Shown here: positions 1 to 6,824 of the stretch, one piece after another | How positions within the stretch are numbered: the first letter of the stretch is position 1 | Layout: each line of letters starts with the position of its first letter | Assembly: GCA_937967425.1 (NCBI GenBank) | Contig: CALBST010000103.1 | Span: 1-6,824, forward strand | Direction of reading: 5' to 3' | Source: an uncultured Caulobacteraceae bacterium | Lineage (GTDB): Bacteria > Pseudomonadota > Alphaproteobacteria > Caulobacterales > TH1-2 | Length of the DNA: 6,824 bases | Notes under the pieces: generated by a model | Database searches by the model: none | Told to the model about the DNA's origin: nothing | The model's input: the letters and a program-made list of their open reading frames with translations, nothing else | Translations under genes and position numbers: made by a program

Positions 1-536
1 ATGAGTTCGGCGAGCACAAGCGCCCAGCCGAAGCCAAGCGCAGCGTGGCCCGATGGATAGGAGAAGCTGGCGCGCAGGCGTTCGTCGTCCGGGATGCACG
101 GCGTGATCGAGCTATCGCTCACGAACGGGCGCAGGCGCCGGTGGACGAACTTCACCGGATCGCCAGCGTAGCCGGCGGCGCGGCCGGCGCGATCGAGTAG
201 GCGCGCGGTGGCGGGGAAGTTCGCGGCGGTGAAGTTTTCGCCGAGCACGGAGTCGAAGGCAGCGAACGGATCGATCGCATTATCGGCGAGCGCTTGGGCG
301 CGACGTTCGGCGCTCCATGGCCCGCGCACGATCTCGCGTTCGGCCAGTTCCAGCGCGCCGTTCGGGACGGGCGGCGGCGGGATGAAAACGGTGGCGTCCA
401 CCTGGACGGCGGGATTGCGCTCCGGCGTGGTTGGATGAACGATCGGTGGCGGCGTTGGCGCGGTTTCGGTGACGCCGGTGGTGGCGCAGGCGGCGAGCGT
501 GAGGGCCGCGGCCAGTGCGAGTTTCAGCTTGATCAT
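1..536 (-). CDS. PAP2-family (class A type) acid phosphatase, lipoprotein, 3' end cut off by window edge
   Basis: 178 residues are visible, and the reading frame runs open off the left edge. The N-terminus is a short lipoprotein signal: a basic start (MIKLK), a hydrophobic stretch, and a lipobox LTLAAC with the lipidated Cys at residue 17. A Pro/Thr-rich linker follows (about 28-60). Two of the three PAP2/acid-phosphatase signature motifs are present: K-x6-RP at K129...R136-P137, and PSGH at 161-164. The third motif (SR...H...D) would lie beyond the edge. In this family the enzyme hydrolyses phosphomonoesters through a phospho-histidine intermediate. The signal places it in the periplasm, anchored to a membrane. 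The ATG at 536 is preceded by a purine-rich GGGTGGGA. The gene is divergent from katG. The family is well supported, but the substrate is unknown. A membrane-lipid phosphatase is less likely because no transmembrane helices are visible in the part seen. Confidence 0.85.
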   Translation of the reverse strand, partial: MIKLKLALAAALTLAACATTGVTETAPTPPPIVHPTTPERNPAVQVDATVFIPPPPVPNGALELAEREIVRGPWSAERRAQALADNAIDPFAAFDSVLGENFTAANFPATARLLDRAGRAAGYAGDPVKFVHRRLRPFVSDSSITPCIPDDERLRASFSYPSGHAALGFGWALVLAEL

Positions 537-2918
<2,382 letters not shown>

Positions 2919-2940
2919 GTTTCCCGCTCGTCATGAGCAT

Positions 2941-2971
2941 GGGCGGCGTCGAAAGGCGCCGCCCTTTTTTT
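2941..2971 (+). terminator. Rho-independent terminator of katG
   Basis: A 10-base-pair stem (2941-2950 with 2955-2964, starting GGGCGGCG / ending CGCCGCCC, with one T-G wobble) closes on a GAAA tetraloop (2951-2954). It is followed directly by seven T (2965-2971) and begins 23 bases after the katG stop. GC-rich stem, stable GNRA-type loop and T-run together make a textbook intrinsic terminator. It separates katG from the TerC-family gene. Confidence 0.93.
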
Positions 2972-3228
2972 GTCTGGCCCTCAGGCCCGTCGAAAAGGGG
3001 GCTTGCAAGCTTTGCGGCTTAAGCTATCTCAGACGGGCCAGACCGGGCCCCTCTGGCGGTTCGATGTTTTTCATCGGCCGCGATGTCGGACTGGAGGATT
3101 GCGAGTGAGCGGCGCTTCGGCGTCTGCCCCAAAAGGTCCAGGCCCGGAACGCGCTTAGCCCGCAATTCGCTTGTCTAACCTCGTCCGAGATCGGCGCGGC
3201 CGATTTCGGCTGTGCAATCGGGTTTGAA
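2972..3228. other. Spacer upstream of the TerC-family gene: hairpins, possible leader, no clear promoter
   Basis: About 257 bases follow the katG terminator. Visible items are a perfect 10-base palindrome GCTTGCAAGC (3001-3010), a stem GCCAGA/TCTGGC (3037-3042 with 3052-3057, 9-base loop), and a stem ATCGGC/GCCGAT (3190-3195 with 3199-3204, 3-base loop). A 17-codon ORF with a strong ribosome-binding site is listed separately. I could not pick a convincing -35/-10 pair. Bacterial genes of this membrane family are often preceded by the manganese-sensing yybP-ykoY riboswitch. I looked for its conserved GGGGAGUA and CCUUUG segments and did not find them, so none is claimed. Confidence 0.4.
3105..3158 (+). 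CDS. Possible 17-codon leader ORF upstream of the TerC-family gene
   Basis: A GTG codon is preceded at 7 bases by GGAGG (3093-3097), a better ribosome-binding site than that of the downstream gene. It opens 17 codons (MSGASASAPKGPGPERA) and a TAG stop, ending 70 bases before the TerC-family ATG. The peptide is rich in Ala, Ser, Gly and Pro and has no recognisable domain. It could be a translated leader peptide or upstream ORF, or a chance match. At this length the sequence alone cannot decide. No run of a single amino acid typical of attenuation leaders is present. Confidence 0.25.
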   Translation: MSGASASAPKGPGPERA

Positions 3229-4257
3229 ATGGATTTCATCTTCAACCAGTTCGCCGGTCAGCCACTTTGGCTCTGGCTGTGCTTCTTCGCTGTCATCGGT
3301 TTCCTGCTCTGGCTCGACCTCGGCGTGATCAACAATCACGACGAAGTCATCTCCGCCAAGAAGAGCGCGCTCATGTGGGCGGGCTTTGCGACCTTGGCGA
3401 TGATGTTCGGCGCCTACGTATTCTATGTCTATGAGCCGGATCCGAGCTTCTATAACTCGCCGGAGAATCTCAATCAGCAGGCGGTGGTCCAGTACTTTAC
3501 CGGCTATCTGCTGGAGACGGCGCTCGCGTTCGACAACATCTTCGTCATCTCGCTCATCTTCACCTATTTCGCGGTGCCGCGAGAGTATCAGCACCGGGTT
3601 CTGTTTTGGGGGATCATCGGCGCGATCGTGTTCCGCGCGATCTTTATCTCCGCGGGCGCGGCCCTCGTGAACTCGTGGACGTGGGTGCTCTATTTCTTCG
3701 CGGCGTTTCTGATTTGGACAGGCTGGCGCATGATCACGGGCGCAGAGCATGATCTAAAGCTGGAAGACAATAGCCTGCTCAAATTCGTGCGCCGGCGCAT
3801 GAACGTGACCGATCGCATCGACAACCACAATTTCTTCGTCAAACAGATCAACCCGAAGACCGGCAAGCTCGCGACTTACGCCACGCCGCTTTTTCTGGCG
3901 CTTATCATGGTCGAGACGGCCGACATCGTGTTCGCGGTCGATTCTGTGCCGGCGATCTTCGCCGTCACGCGCGACCCATTCATCGTCTACACCTCGAACA
4001 TCTTCGCAATCCTCGGCCTGCGTTCGATGTATTTCATGCTCGCGGCCGCGGTGGAGCGCTTCGCCTATCTGAAGTACGGCTTGTCGCTGGTGCTCGTCCT
4101 GATCGGCGTCAAGATCATCTGGAACTTCGGCTTGTCCAAGGAACTGGGGTGGGCGCCTTATCTGGAGCCGCACTGGTCACTCATCGCCACGCTGACCCTG
4201 ATCGGCGGCGCGATTCTATACTCGCTGTTCCGAACGCGCAAAGGTGTCGCCGGATGA
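3229..4257 (+). CDS. TerC/Alx-family integral membrane protein
   Basis: 342 residues, close in length to E. coli Alx (about 321) and resembling it along its whole length. About nine hydrophobic segments are visible (roughly 13-30, 47-68, 98-115, 124-145, 150-168, 217-238, 253-275, 283-300, 316-333), so it is an inner-membrane protein. Conserved acidic family motifs lie in or next to the helices: ETALAFDNIFV (E96, D102, N103) and ETADIVFAVDSVPAIFAVT (E229, D232, D238). The sequence DPFIVYTSNIFAILGLRSMYF (from D249) follows. The middle loop (about 171-215) is hydrophilic. Proteins of this family are linked to manganese export or homeostasis, alkaline pH and tellurite resistance. The acidic residues are proposed metal ligands. 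The ATG has only a weak purine run before it, but the next in-frame Met (M49) is inside the second helix, so this start is preferred. The specific substrate is inferred from the family. Confidence 0.92.
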   Translation: MDFIFNQFAGQPLWLWLCFFAVIGFLLWLDLGVINNHDEVISAKKSALMWAGFATLAMMFGAYVFYVYEPDPSFYNSPENLNQQAVVQYFTGYLLETALAFDNIFVISLIFTYFAVPREYQHRVLFWGIIGAIVFRAIFISAGAALVNSWTWVLYFFAAFLIWTGWRMITGAEHDLKLEDNSLLKFVRRRMNVTDRIDNHNFFVKQINPKTGKLATYATPLFLALIMVETADIVFAVDSVPAIFAVTRDPFIVYTSNIFAILGLRSMYFMLAAAVERFAYLKYGLSLVLVLIGVKIIWNFGLSKELGWAPYLEPHWSLIATLTLIGGAILYSLFRTRKGVAG

Positions 4258-4266
4258 CGGGGATGG

Positions 4267-4291
4267 GGCGGCGCTTCATAAGCGCCGCCTT
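4267..4291. terminator. Hairpin between convergent genes (probable terminator)
   Basis: A perfect 10-base-pair stem GGCGGCGCTT (4267-4276) / AAGCGCCGCC (4280-4289) has a 3-base loop. It starts 10 bases after the stop of the TerC-family gene and lies 8 bases beyond the stop of the convergent MBL gene. The T-run on the plus strand is short (TT, then A). There is none on the minus strand. It probably ends the plus transcript and may hinder the opposing one, but it is weaker than the katG terminator. Confidence 0.6.
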
Positions 4292-4296
4292 ACCCC

Positions 4297-5043
4297 CTAT
4301 GCGGCAAGGAGCGCGACTTCGCGGAGCTTGGCGCGGGTGCGCCGATCGTAATCATCTGCGAGCGCGCGGAGCGCGGCGGCGCCGTCGCCGCTGAAGGCGG
4401 GGCCATGCATGAGAGCCAGCGTGCGCGGCTTGAGCTCCGCAAGCTTACGCAACGTTGCGCCCATGCCGGGGTTGAGCGCGGAATAGCCGGCAATGTCTTC
4501 GCCGGCGATGGCTGCGCCAACAATGTCGCCCTCTGTGGCCGCCGGGCTCTCGCCGTACTGGGTAAAGAGATCTCCGCAGAGCAGCGTGCCGCTGGTTTCC
4601 TCATACATGAGCCCAGCATCCCATCCGTGTGGCACGTGGGGGGTATCAAGATAGCGCACGCGGCGGCCGCCTAGATCGATCACTTCACCGTGCGCCAGCA
4701 CACGCGGCGCGCGCTCGGCCTGGTCATTCAGCGAGACGCCAACGCCGGTCATGCCATGTGCGATTTGGGCGTTCGGCGCGATCGCCATCCATTCGTTCAT
4801 TGAGCCGCACTCGTCCGCTTCGTAGTGGCCGAAGCTGATCCAGCGCAGCTTCTCCAGCGGCATGATCTTGGCGACCGCGCCGCGCACGAGCGGAAAGAGT
4901 GCGCGCATCCCGGTGTGGAAGAGCAGCGGCTCTTCGCCGGTAATCAGGAATTGGTTGAAAACCAAGCCGCTCGGTTCGACCTGCGGGATGAAGGTCGAAA
5001 GCCGATACACGTCCGGCGCGATCTCGTTGATCTTTGTTTCCAA
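4297..5043 (-). CDS. MBL-fold protein of the oxygen-binding diiron (ODP / flavodiiron N-domain-like) type
   Basis: 248 residues from the chosen TTG start. The metallo-beta-lactamase fold carries ligands like those of the diiron half of flavodiiron proteins: H73-x-E75-x-D77 (in FGHYEADECG), H139 (in TPHVPHGWDAG), D158 (in LLCGDLF) and H213 (in LMHGPAF). The residue after D77 is E78, where hydrolytic MBL enzymes and many flavodiiron proteins have His. No flavodoxin domain follows, so an electron donor would have to be a separate protein. Likely roles are oxygen or nitric-oxide sensing or reduction. A hydrolase role cannot be excluded. No signal peptide is seen, so it is cytoplasmic. The TTG at 5043 was chosen because AGAAGGGG lies 8 bases before it and the resulting METKINEIAPDVYRL is a typical family N-terminus. 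Starts further upstream (ATG at 5088, TTG at 5118) have no ribosome-binding site and fall in or before the operator. The gene is divergent from a TetR-type regulator. Confidence 0.82.
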   Translation of the reverse strand: METKINEIAPDVYRLSTFIPQVEPSGLVFNQFLITGEEPLLFHTGMRALFPLVRGAVAKIMPLEKLRWISFGHYEADECGSMNEWMAIAPNAQIAHGMTGVGVSLNDQAERAPRVLAHGEVIDLGGRRVRYLDTPHVPHGWDAGLMYEETSGTLLCGDLFTQYGESPAATEGDIVGAAIAGEDIAGYSALNPGMGATLRKLAELKPRTLALMHGPAFSGDGAAALRALADDYDRRTRAKLREVALLAA

Positions 5044-5051
5044 GGCGTTTT

Positions 5052-5059
5052 CCCCTTCT
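5052..5059 (-). promoter_or_regulatory. Ribosome-binding site that decides the TTG start of the MBL gene
   Basis: AGAAGGGG read on the minus strand ends 8 bases before the TTG at 5043. No comparable site precedes the in-frame ATG at 5088, which sits in the centre of the palindromic operator, so the shorter protein is favoured. Confidence 0.65.
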
Positions 5060-5072
5060 GACTGGGTGGGGC

Positions 5073-5102
5073 ATTTGACAATACACATATGTGTAGTCAA
5101 AT
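5073..5102. promoter_or_regulatory. Palindromic operator with overlapping divergent promoter elements
   Basis: A 30-base interrupted palindrome: outer arms ATTTGAC (5073-5079) and GTCAAAT (5096-5102) flank a perfect 14-base core TACACATATGTGTA (5082-5095). A single 2-base AA (5080-5081) breaks the symmetry. The same bases read as promoter hexamers on both strands. On plus, TTGACA (5075-5080), 16 bases, then TCAAAT (5097-5102). On minus, TTGACT (5100-5095), 16 bases, then TCAAAT (5078-5073). A second minus-strand option is TTGACT (5118-5113), 17 bases, then TACACA inside the core. A protein bound here would block both the tetR and MBL promoters. TetR-family regulators usually bind such palindromes between themselves and a divergent target, so the adjacent TetR protein is the likely ligand. 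The AT-rich site stands out from the GC-rich surroundings. Confidence 0.8.
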
Positions 5103-5124
5103 AGGACGGACGAGTCAATATGGA

Positions 5125-5140
5125 TGCACGATAATGTGCA
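5125..5140 (+). promoter_or_regulatory. Small inverted repeat just before the tetR start
   Basis: TGCAC (5125-5129), 6 bases GATAAT, then GTGCA (5136-5140), ending 10 bases before the regulator's ATG. GATAAT is a good -10 hexamer but has no matching -35 at the right distance. The repeat could be a secondary protein-binding site, or a weak leader hairpin close to the start codon. Its sequence does not match the larger palindrome upstream, apart from the short GTG/CAC steps. Confidence 0.35.
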
Positions 5141-5150
5141 GTGAAAAGTG

Positions 5151-5717
5151 ATGGCCCGCAATTACACGCTCAAGAAGCGCGCGCAAAGTCAGGCGCAGAC
5201 GCGCCAGCGAATCGTTGAAGCTGCGGTCGATCTGCACAGTACGGTCGGCCCGGCCAATACCACCGTGAGCATGATCGCCGAGAAGGCGGGCGTGCAGCGG
5301 CACACGTTCTATGCGCATTTCACGGATGAGTGGAGCGTCCTTCTGGCCTGCTCGGGCCACGTCATGGAGAAGGATCCGCTGCCTGATGCCCAGCCGTGGG
5401 CGGCGCTGGAGACGGCGGAGGAACGGCTGCGCGCGGGGCTGCGCGCGATCTACGACTGGTATGAACGCAATGCCGAACTCATGGCGTGCGTGCTTCGCGA
5501 CGCTGAACATCACGAGCTTACGCGCAAGATCACCGAGTTTCGGTTCGCCGCGCCGATGGCGCGCTATGTTGAAGTTCTGAGTGCTGGCCTGAAGAGTAAG
5601 CAGCGCGCCATGTTGCACTTGGCGCTCAGCTATCACACGTGGCGCACGCTGACGCGCGAGGCCGGTCTGAAGCAGGCGGAGGCTGTCAAGGCGATGACGG
5701 CGGCAGTCATCGCCTGA
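5151..5717 (+). CDS. TetR/AcrR-family transcriptional regulator
   Basis: 188 residues, normal for the family. The N-terminal DNA-binding domain begins with a basic segment (KKRAQSQAQTRQRIVEAA). The helix-turn-helix TVSMIAEKAGVQRHTFYAHF lies at about 38-57, where the recognition-helix pattern VQRHTFYAHF is diagnostic. The C-terminal part (about 85-188) is helical, as expected for the ligand-binding and dimer domain, and has no feature that identifies the ligand. An ATG at 5151 follows a GTG at 5148 in the same frame. ATG is preferred, although the ribosome-binding site is weak either way (GTGAAAAG). It is divergent from the MBL gene, with the palindrome at 5073-5102 between them, so it most likely represses that gene and itself. 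The downstream DHFR-like gene on the same strand, 105 bases away, may or may not be co-transcribed. Confidence 0.9.
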   Translation: MARNYTLKKRAQSQAQTRQRIVEAAVDLHSTVGPANTTVSMIAEKAGVQRHTFYAHFTDEWSVLLACSGHVMEKDPLPDAQPWAALETAEERLRAGLRAIYDWYERNAELMACVLRDAEHHELTRKITEFRFAAPMARYVEVLSAGLKSKQRAMLHLALSYHTWRTLTREAGLKQAEAVKAMTAAVIA

Positions 5718-5780
5718 AGTCGTTCGGTCGCTGGCGGAAGAACAGGCGCGTTGCCTGGCTGATGAAGGCGTCGGGAGCGT

Positions 5781-5805
5781 TCCCTTCTCCGCAAGGGAGA
5801 AGGGG
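5781..5805. repeat. Short intergenic palindromic repeat (REP-like), copy A
   Basis: A 9-base perfect stem CCCTTCTCC (5782-5790) / GGAGAAGGG (5796-5804) with a 5-base loop lies in the 105-base gap between the TetR and DHFR-like genes. Its right arm ends only 6 bases before the GGAG ribosome-binding site (5811-5814). The sequence type is common between genes in alphaproteobacteria. In RNA the hairpin could weaken read-through or shield the start of the next gene. There is no T-run, so it is not a standard terminator. Confidence 0.65.
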
Positions 5806-5822
5806 AGATTGGAGTTAGCGCG

Positions 5823-6383
5823 ATGGCGAGGCTGATTTTCGGAATGAACATGTCGCTGGACGGCTATGTCGACTACGACAGGTTCGCGCCTGATCCGGTG
5901 CTGTTTCGTTATTTTATCGAGCAAACGCGTAGGACGGCGGGCAGCATCTATGGACCGCGCCTTTACGAGCTCATGCGCTACTGGGATGGCGACGCGTGGG
6001 ATCAGGCCGATCCGGCGATGGATCATGCAGGTTCGCAAGCGGCGTTGCGTGACTTCGCGGAAGCGTGGCGGGCGATGCCGAAATGGGTTGTGTCAAAGTC
6101 GCAGAAGGAAGTTGGCCCGAACGCGACTTTGATCAGAGGTGATTTCGAAACGGCGATCCGCAAGCTGAAAGCTGAAGTTGACGGCGAGATCGAAGTAGGC
6201 GGGCCGAAACTCGCAGCGAGTTTGGCGCGGCTCGGCCTGATCGATGAGTATCACGTCTTCCTGCATCCCGTCGTGCTCGGCCACGGCGAGCCGTTCTTCG
6301 CTGGTGTGACGCCGAAGCTGCGGTTGGTGGGAAGTGAGCGGATTGGAGAGCAGGCGGTTAAGCTGGCGTATGTGCCGGGCTGA
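5823..6383 (+). CDS. Dihydrofolate reductase family protein (RibD C-terminal-domain type)
   Basis: 186 residues covering a single RibD C-terminal/DHFR-like domain. The start MARLIFGMNMSLDGYV carries the family's N-terminal S-L-D-G-Y strand motif. IEVGGPKLAASL (about 123-134) is the glycine turn that binds the NADPH phosphates in this family. HPVVLGHGEPFF (148-159) is the conserved C-terminal segment. The length and lack of a deaminase domain fit the stand-alone YwjB/YyaP-like group, not RibD or FolA. These are presumed NADPH-dependent reductases whose substrate is usually unknown. GGAG lies 8 bases before the ATG. The stop codon touches palindromic repeat copy B. It might be co-transcribed with tetR. 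Confidence 0.88.
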   Translation: MARLIFGMNMSLDGYVDYDRFAPDPVLFRYFIEQTRRTAGSIYGPRLYELMRYWDGDAWDQADPAMDHAGSQAALRDFAEAWRAMPKWVVSKSQKEVGPNATLIRGDFETAIRKLKAEVDGEIEVGGPKLAASLARLGLIDEYHVFLHPVVLGHGEPFFAGVTPKLRLVGSERIGEQAVKLAYVPG

Positions 6384-6421
6384 CCCTCTCCCCCGAGAGG
6401 GGGAGAGGGCAGGGTGAGGGG
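6384..6421. repeat. Short intergenic palindromic repeat (REP-like), copy B
   Basis: Perfect 11-base arms CCCTCTCCCCC (6384-6394) and GGGGGAGAGGG (6399-6409) around GAGA are followed by the tail AGGGTGAGGGG (6411-6421). It begins at the base after the DHFR-like stop codon and lies between two convergent genes (the small zinc protein ends at 6433). Palindrome plus GGGTGAGGG tail is a widespread proteobacterial intergenic repeat type. The strong hairpin may protect or end both transcripts, but no T-run is present. Confidence 0.8.
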
Positions 6422-6432
6422 CGGCGCAGGTG

Positions 6433-6645
6433 TCAAAGTCCGCGCATTACCACGTCAAACTTGCCGCAAGCGCAGCTATGCCAAGTAGTCGTTCCCTTTT
6501 GTTCGAATTCAATGGGTTTGCCGCACTCATCACACGTTACTTTTGAAACGCCGTCTTCTGCCCAAGCGTCCAAGGCCTTTATGAAGCGCTCTCGCGCAGC
6601 GTTCTTTTCCGCATCGGTCATCGTCTTCATGCGGTCGTTCGGCAT
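6433..6645 (-). CDS. Small hypothetical protein, putative zinc-binding (CxxC...CxC)
   Basis: 70 residues. The first half (about 8-32) is charged and likely helical (MTDAEKNAARERFIKALDAW). The second half has four cysteines, C38-x2-C41 (CDECGKP) and C58-x-C60 (HSCACGKFD), spaced like a zinc ribbon, with H56 close by. I do not recognise a named family. The zinc site is inferred from the cysteine pairs. The ATG at 6645 is chosen because GGTGGAG lies 8 bases upstream. A longer reading from a TTG at 6684 would translate the palindromic repeat and is unlikely. The gene lies downstream of, and on the same strand as, the deoxyhypusine-synthase-family gene, 63 bases after it, with repeat copy C between. 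It is convergent with the DHFR-like gene. Confidence 0.68.
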   Translation of the reverse strand: MPNDRMKTMTDAEKNAARERFIKALDAWAEDGVSKVTCDECGKPIEFEQKGTTTWHSCACGKFDVVMRGL

Positions 6646-6653
6646 GGCTGGCG

Positions 6654-6660
6654 CTCCACC
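6654..6660 (-). promoter_or_regulatory. Ribosome-binding site fixing the start of the small zinc protein
   Basis: GGTGGAG on the minus strand ends 8 bases before the ATG at 6645. Its first two bases overlap the GGGTGAGGG tail of palindromic repeat copy C, so the repeat abuts or supplies part of the translation signal. Confidence 0.55.
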
Positions 6661-6697
6661 CTCACCCCAACCCTCTCCCTCCAAAGGAGGGAGAGGG
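6659..6697. repeat. Short intergenic palindromic repeat (REP-like), copy C
   Basis: Perfect 12-base arms CCCTCTCCCTCC (6671-6682) and GGAGGGAGAGGG (6686-6697) around AAA, with a tail CCCTCACCCC (6659-6668) on the left. The tail is the reverse complement of the tail of copy B, so copies B and C face each other as an inverted pair about 240 bases apart, enclosing the small zinc-protein gene. It lies between the stop of the deoxyhypusine-synthase-family gene and the start of the next gene. Confidence 0.8.
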
Positions 6698-6708
6698 AGC
6701 GACGGAGC

Positions 6709-6824
6709 TTACTTAAACAGCTTCGCCCAATTCCGCGCCTCACGCTTCCGCCAGGCGCCGCGGTGATACGCGTCGCTGACGATGAGCGGGGCGACGCTGG
6801 TGGCTTCGGCGAACACCATTTGCT
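6709..6824 (-). CDS. C-terminal fragment of a deoxyhypusine-synthase-family protein
   Basis: 37 residues and a TAA stop are visible. The 5' part lies beyond the right edge. The stretch VFAEATSVAPLIVSDAY matches, residue class by residue class, the end of eukaryotic deoxyhypusine synthase (VYADASLVFPLLVAETF as I recall it), including the A-[DE]-A group that contacts NAD. The tail RGAWRKREARNWAKLFK is typical of the bacterial members as far as I remember. Bacteria have no eIF5A to modify, and bacterial relatives act on polyamines (for example homospermidine-type synthesis) or have unknown roles. The catalytic lysine region is outside the window, so activity cannot be judged. Confidence 0.68.
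   Translation of the reverse strand, partial: QMVFAEATSVAPLIVSDAYHRGAWRKREARNWAKLFK

Noticed and set aside
2972..3228. yybP-ykoY manganese riboswitch upstream of the TerC-family gene
   Set aside because: Expected for the family, but the conserved GGGGAGUA and CCUUUG segments could not be found by eye. A covariance search would settle it.
3175..4173. Long open frames on the minus strand opposite the TerC-family gene
   Set aside because: Very charged, repetitive translations (many Arg, Glu, Asp) mirror the hydrophobic codons of the membrane protein. No ribosome-binding site or domain was seen.
5043..5118. Longer N-terminus of the MBL protein (TTG at 5118 or ATG at 5088)
   Set aside because: Neither has a ribosome-binding site. 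The ATG lies in the centre of the palindrome and both precede the predicted transcript start. The extra residues do not resemble the family.
5115..6038. 307-codon open frame on the minus strand opposite tetR and the DHFR-like gene
   Set aside because: It spans two well-supported genes, their spacer and a palindromic repeat, and has no recognisable protein features.
6646..6684. N-terminal extension of the small zinc protein from TTG at 6684
   Set aside because: It would translate the palindromic repeat into a Gly/Glu-rich stretch. The ATG at 6645 has a well-placed GGTGGAG.
6384..6697. CRISPR array or tandem repeat
   Set aside because: Only two to three palindromic elements, in mixed orientation, irregularly spaced and separated by genes. 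There are no regular spacers.

Overview
The window looks like chromosomal DNA of a GC-rich alphaproteobacterium. The codons favour G or C at the third position, Shine-Dalgarno sites are of the GGAG type, and short GC-rich palindromic repeats of the kind common in alpha- and other proteobacterial genomes lie between genes. The order Caulobacterales / Hyphomonadaceae-like bacteria is a reasonable guess from gene style only. No marker gene fixes the taxon.

Layout, left to right. (1) Bases 1-536, minus strand: most of a lipoprotein-type PAP2/class A acid phosphatase, cut by the left edge. (2) Bases 537-728: a divergent control region. (3) Bases 729-2918, plus: a complete catalase-peroxidase (katG) ending in a strong intrinsic terminator. 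(4) Bases 2919-3228: a spacer of about 310 bases with hairpins and a possible 17-codon leader ORF, followed by a TerC/Alx-family membrane protein (3229-4257, plus). (5) Bases 4297-5717: a divergent pair. A stand-alone metallo-beta-lactamase-fold protein with diiron-type ligands (minus) and a TetR-family regulator (plus) are separated by 107 bases. That gap holds a near-perfect 30-base operator-like palindrome with promoter-like hexamers on both strands. (6) Bases 5823-6383, plus: a dihydrofolate-reductase-like (RibD C-terminal domain) protein. (7) Bases 6433-6645, minus: a 70-residue putative zinc-binding protein, flanked by two palindromic repeat elements in inverted orientation. (8) Bases 6709-6824, minus: the C-terminal end of a deoxyhypusine-synthase-family protein, cut by the right edge.

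How the genes may work together. KatG removes peroxide. TerC/Alx proteins are linked to manganese and membrane stress. The MBL protein resembles the oxygen-binding diiron half of flavodiiron proteins. This gives a loose oxidative or redox-stress theme, but a terminator separates katG from the TerC gene, so they are neighbours rather than an operon. The clearest regulatory unit is the TetR/MBL pair with its shared palindromic operator. I see no phage, transposase, CRISPR array, tRNA or rRNA.
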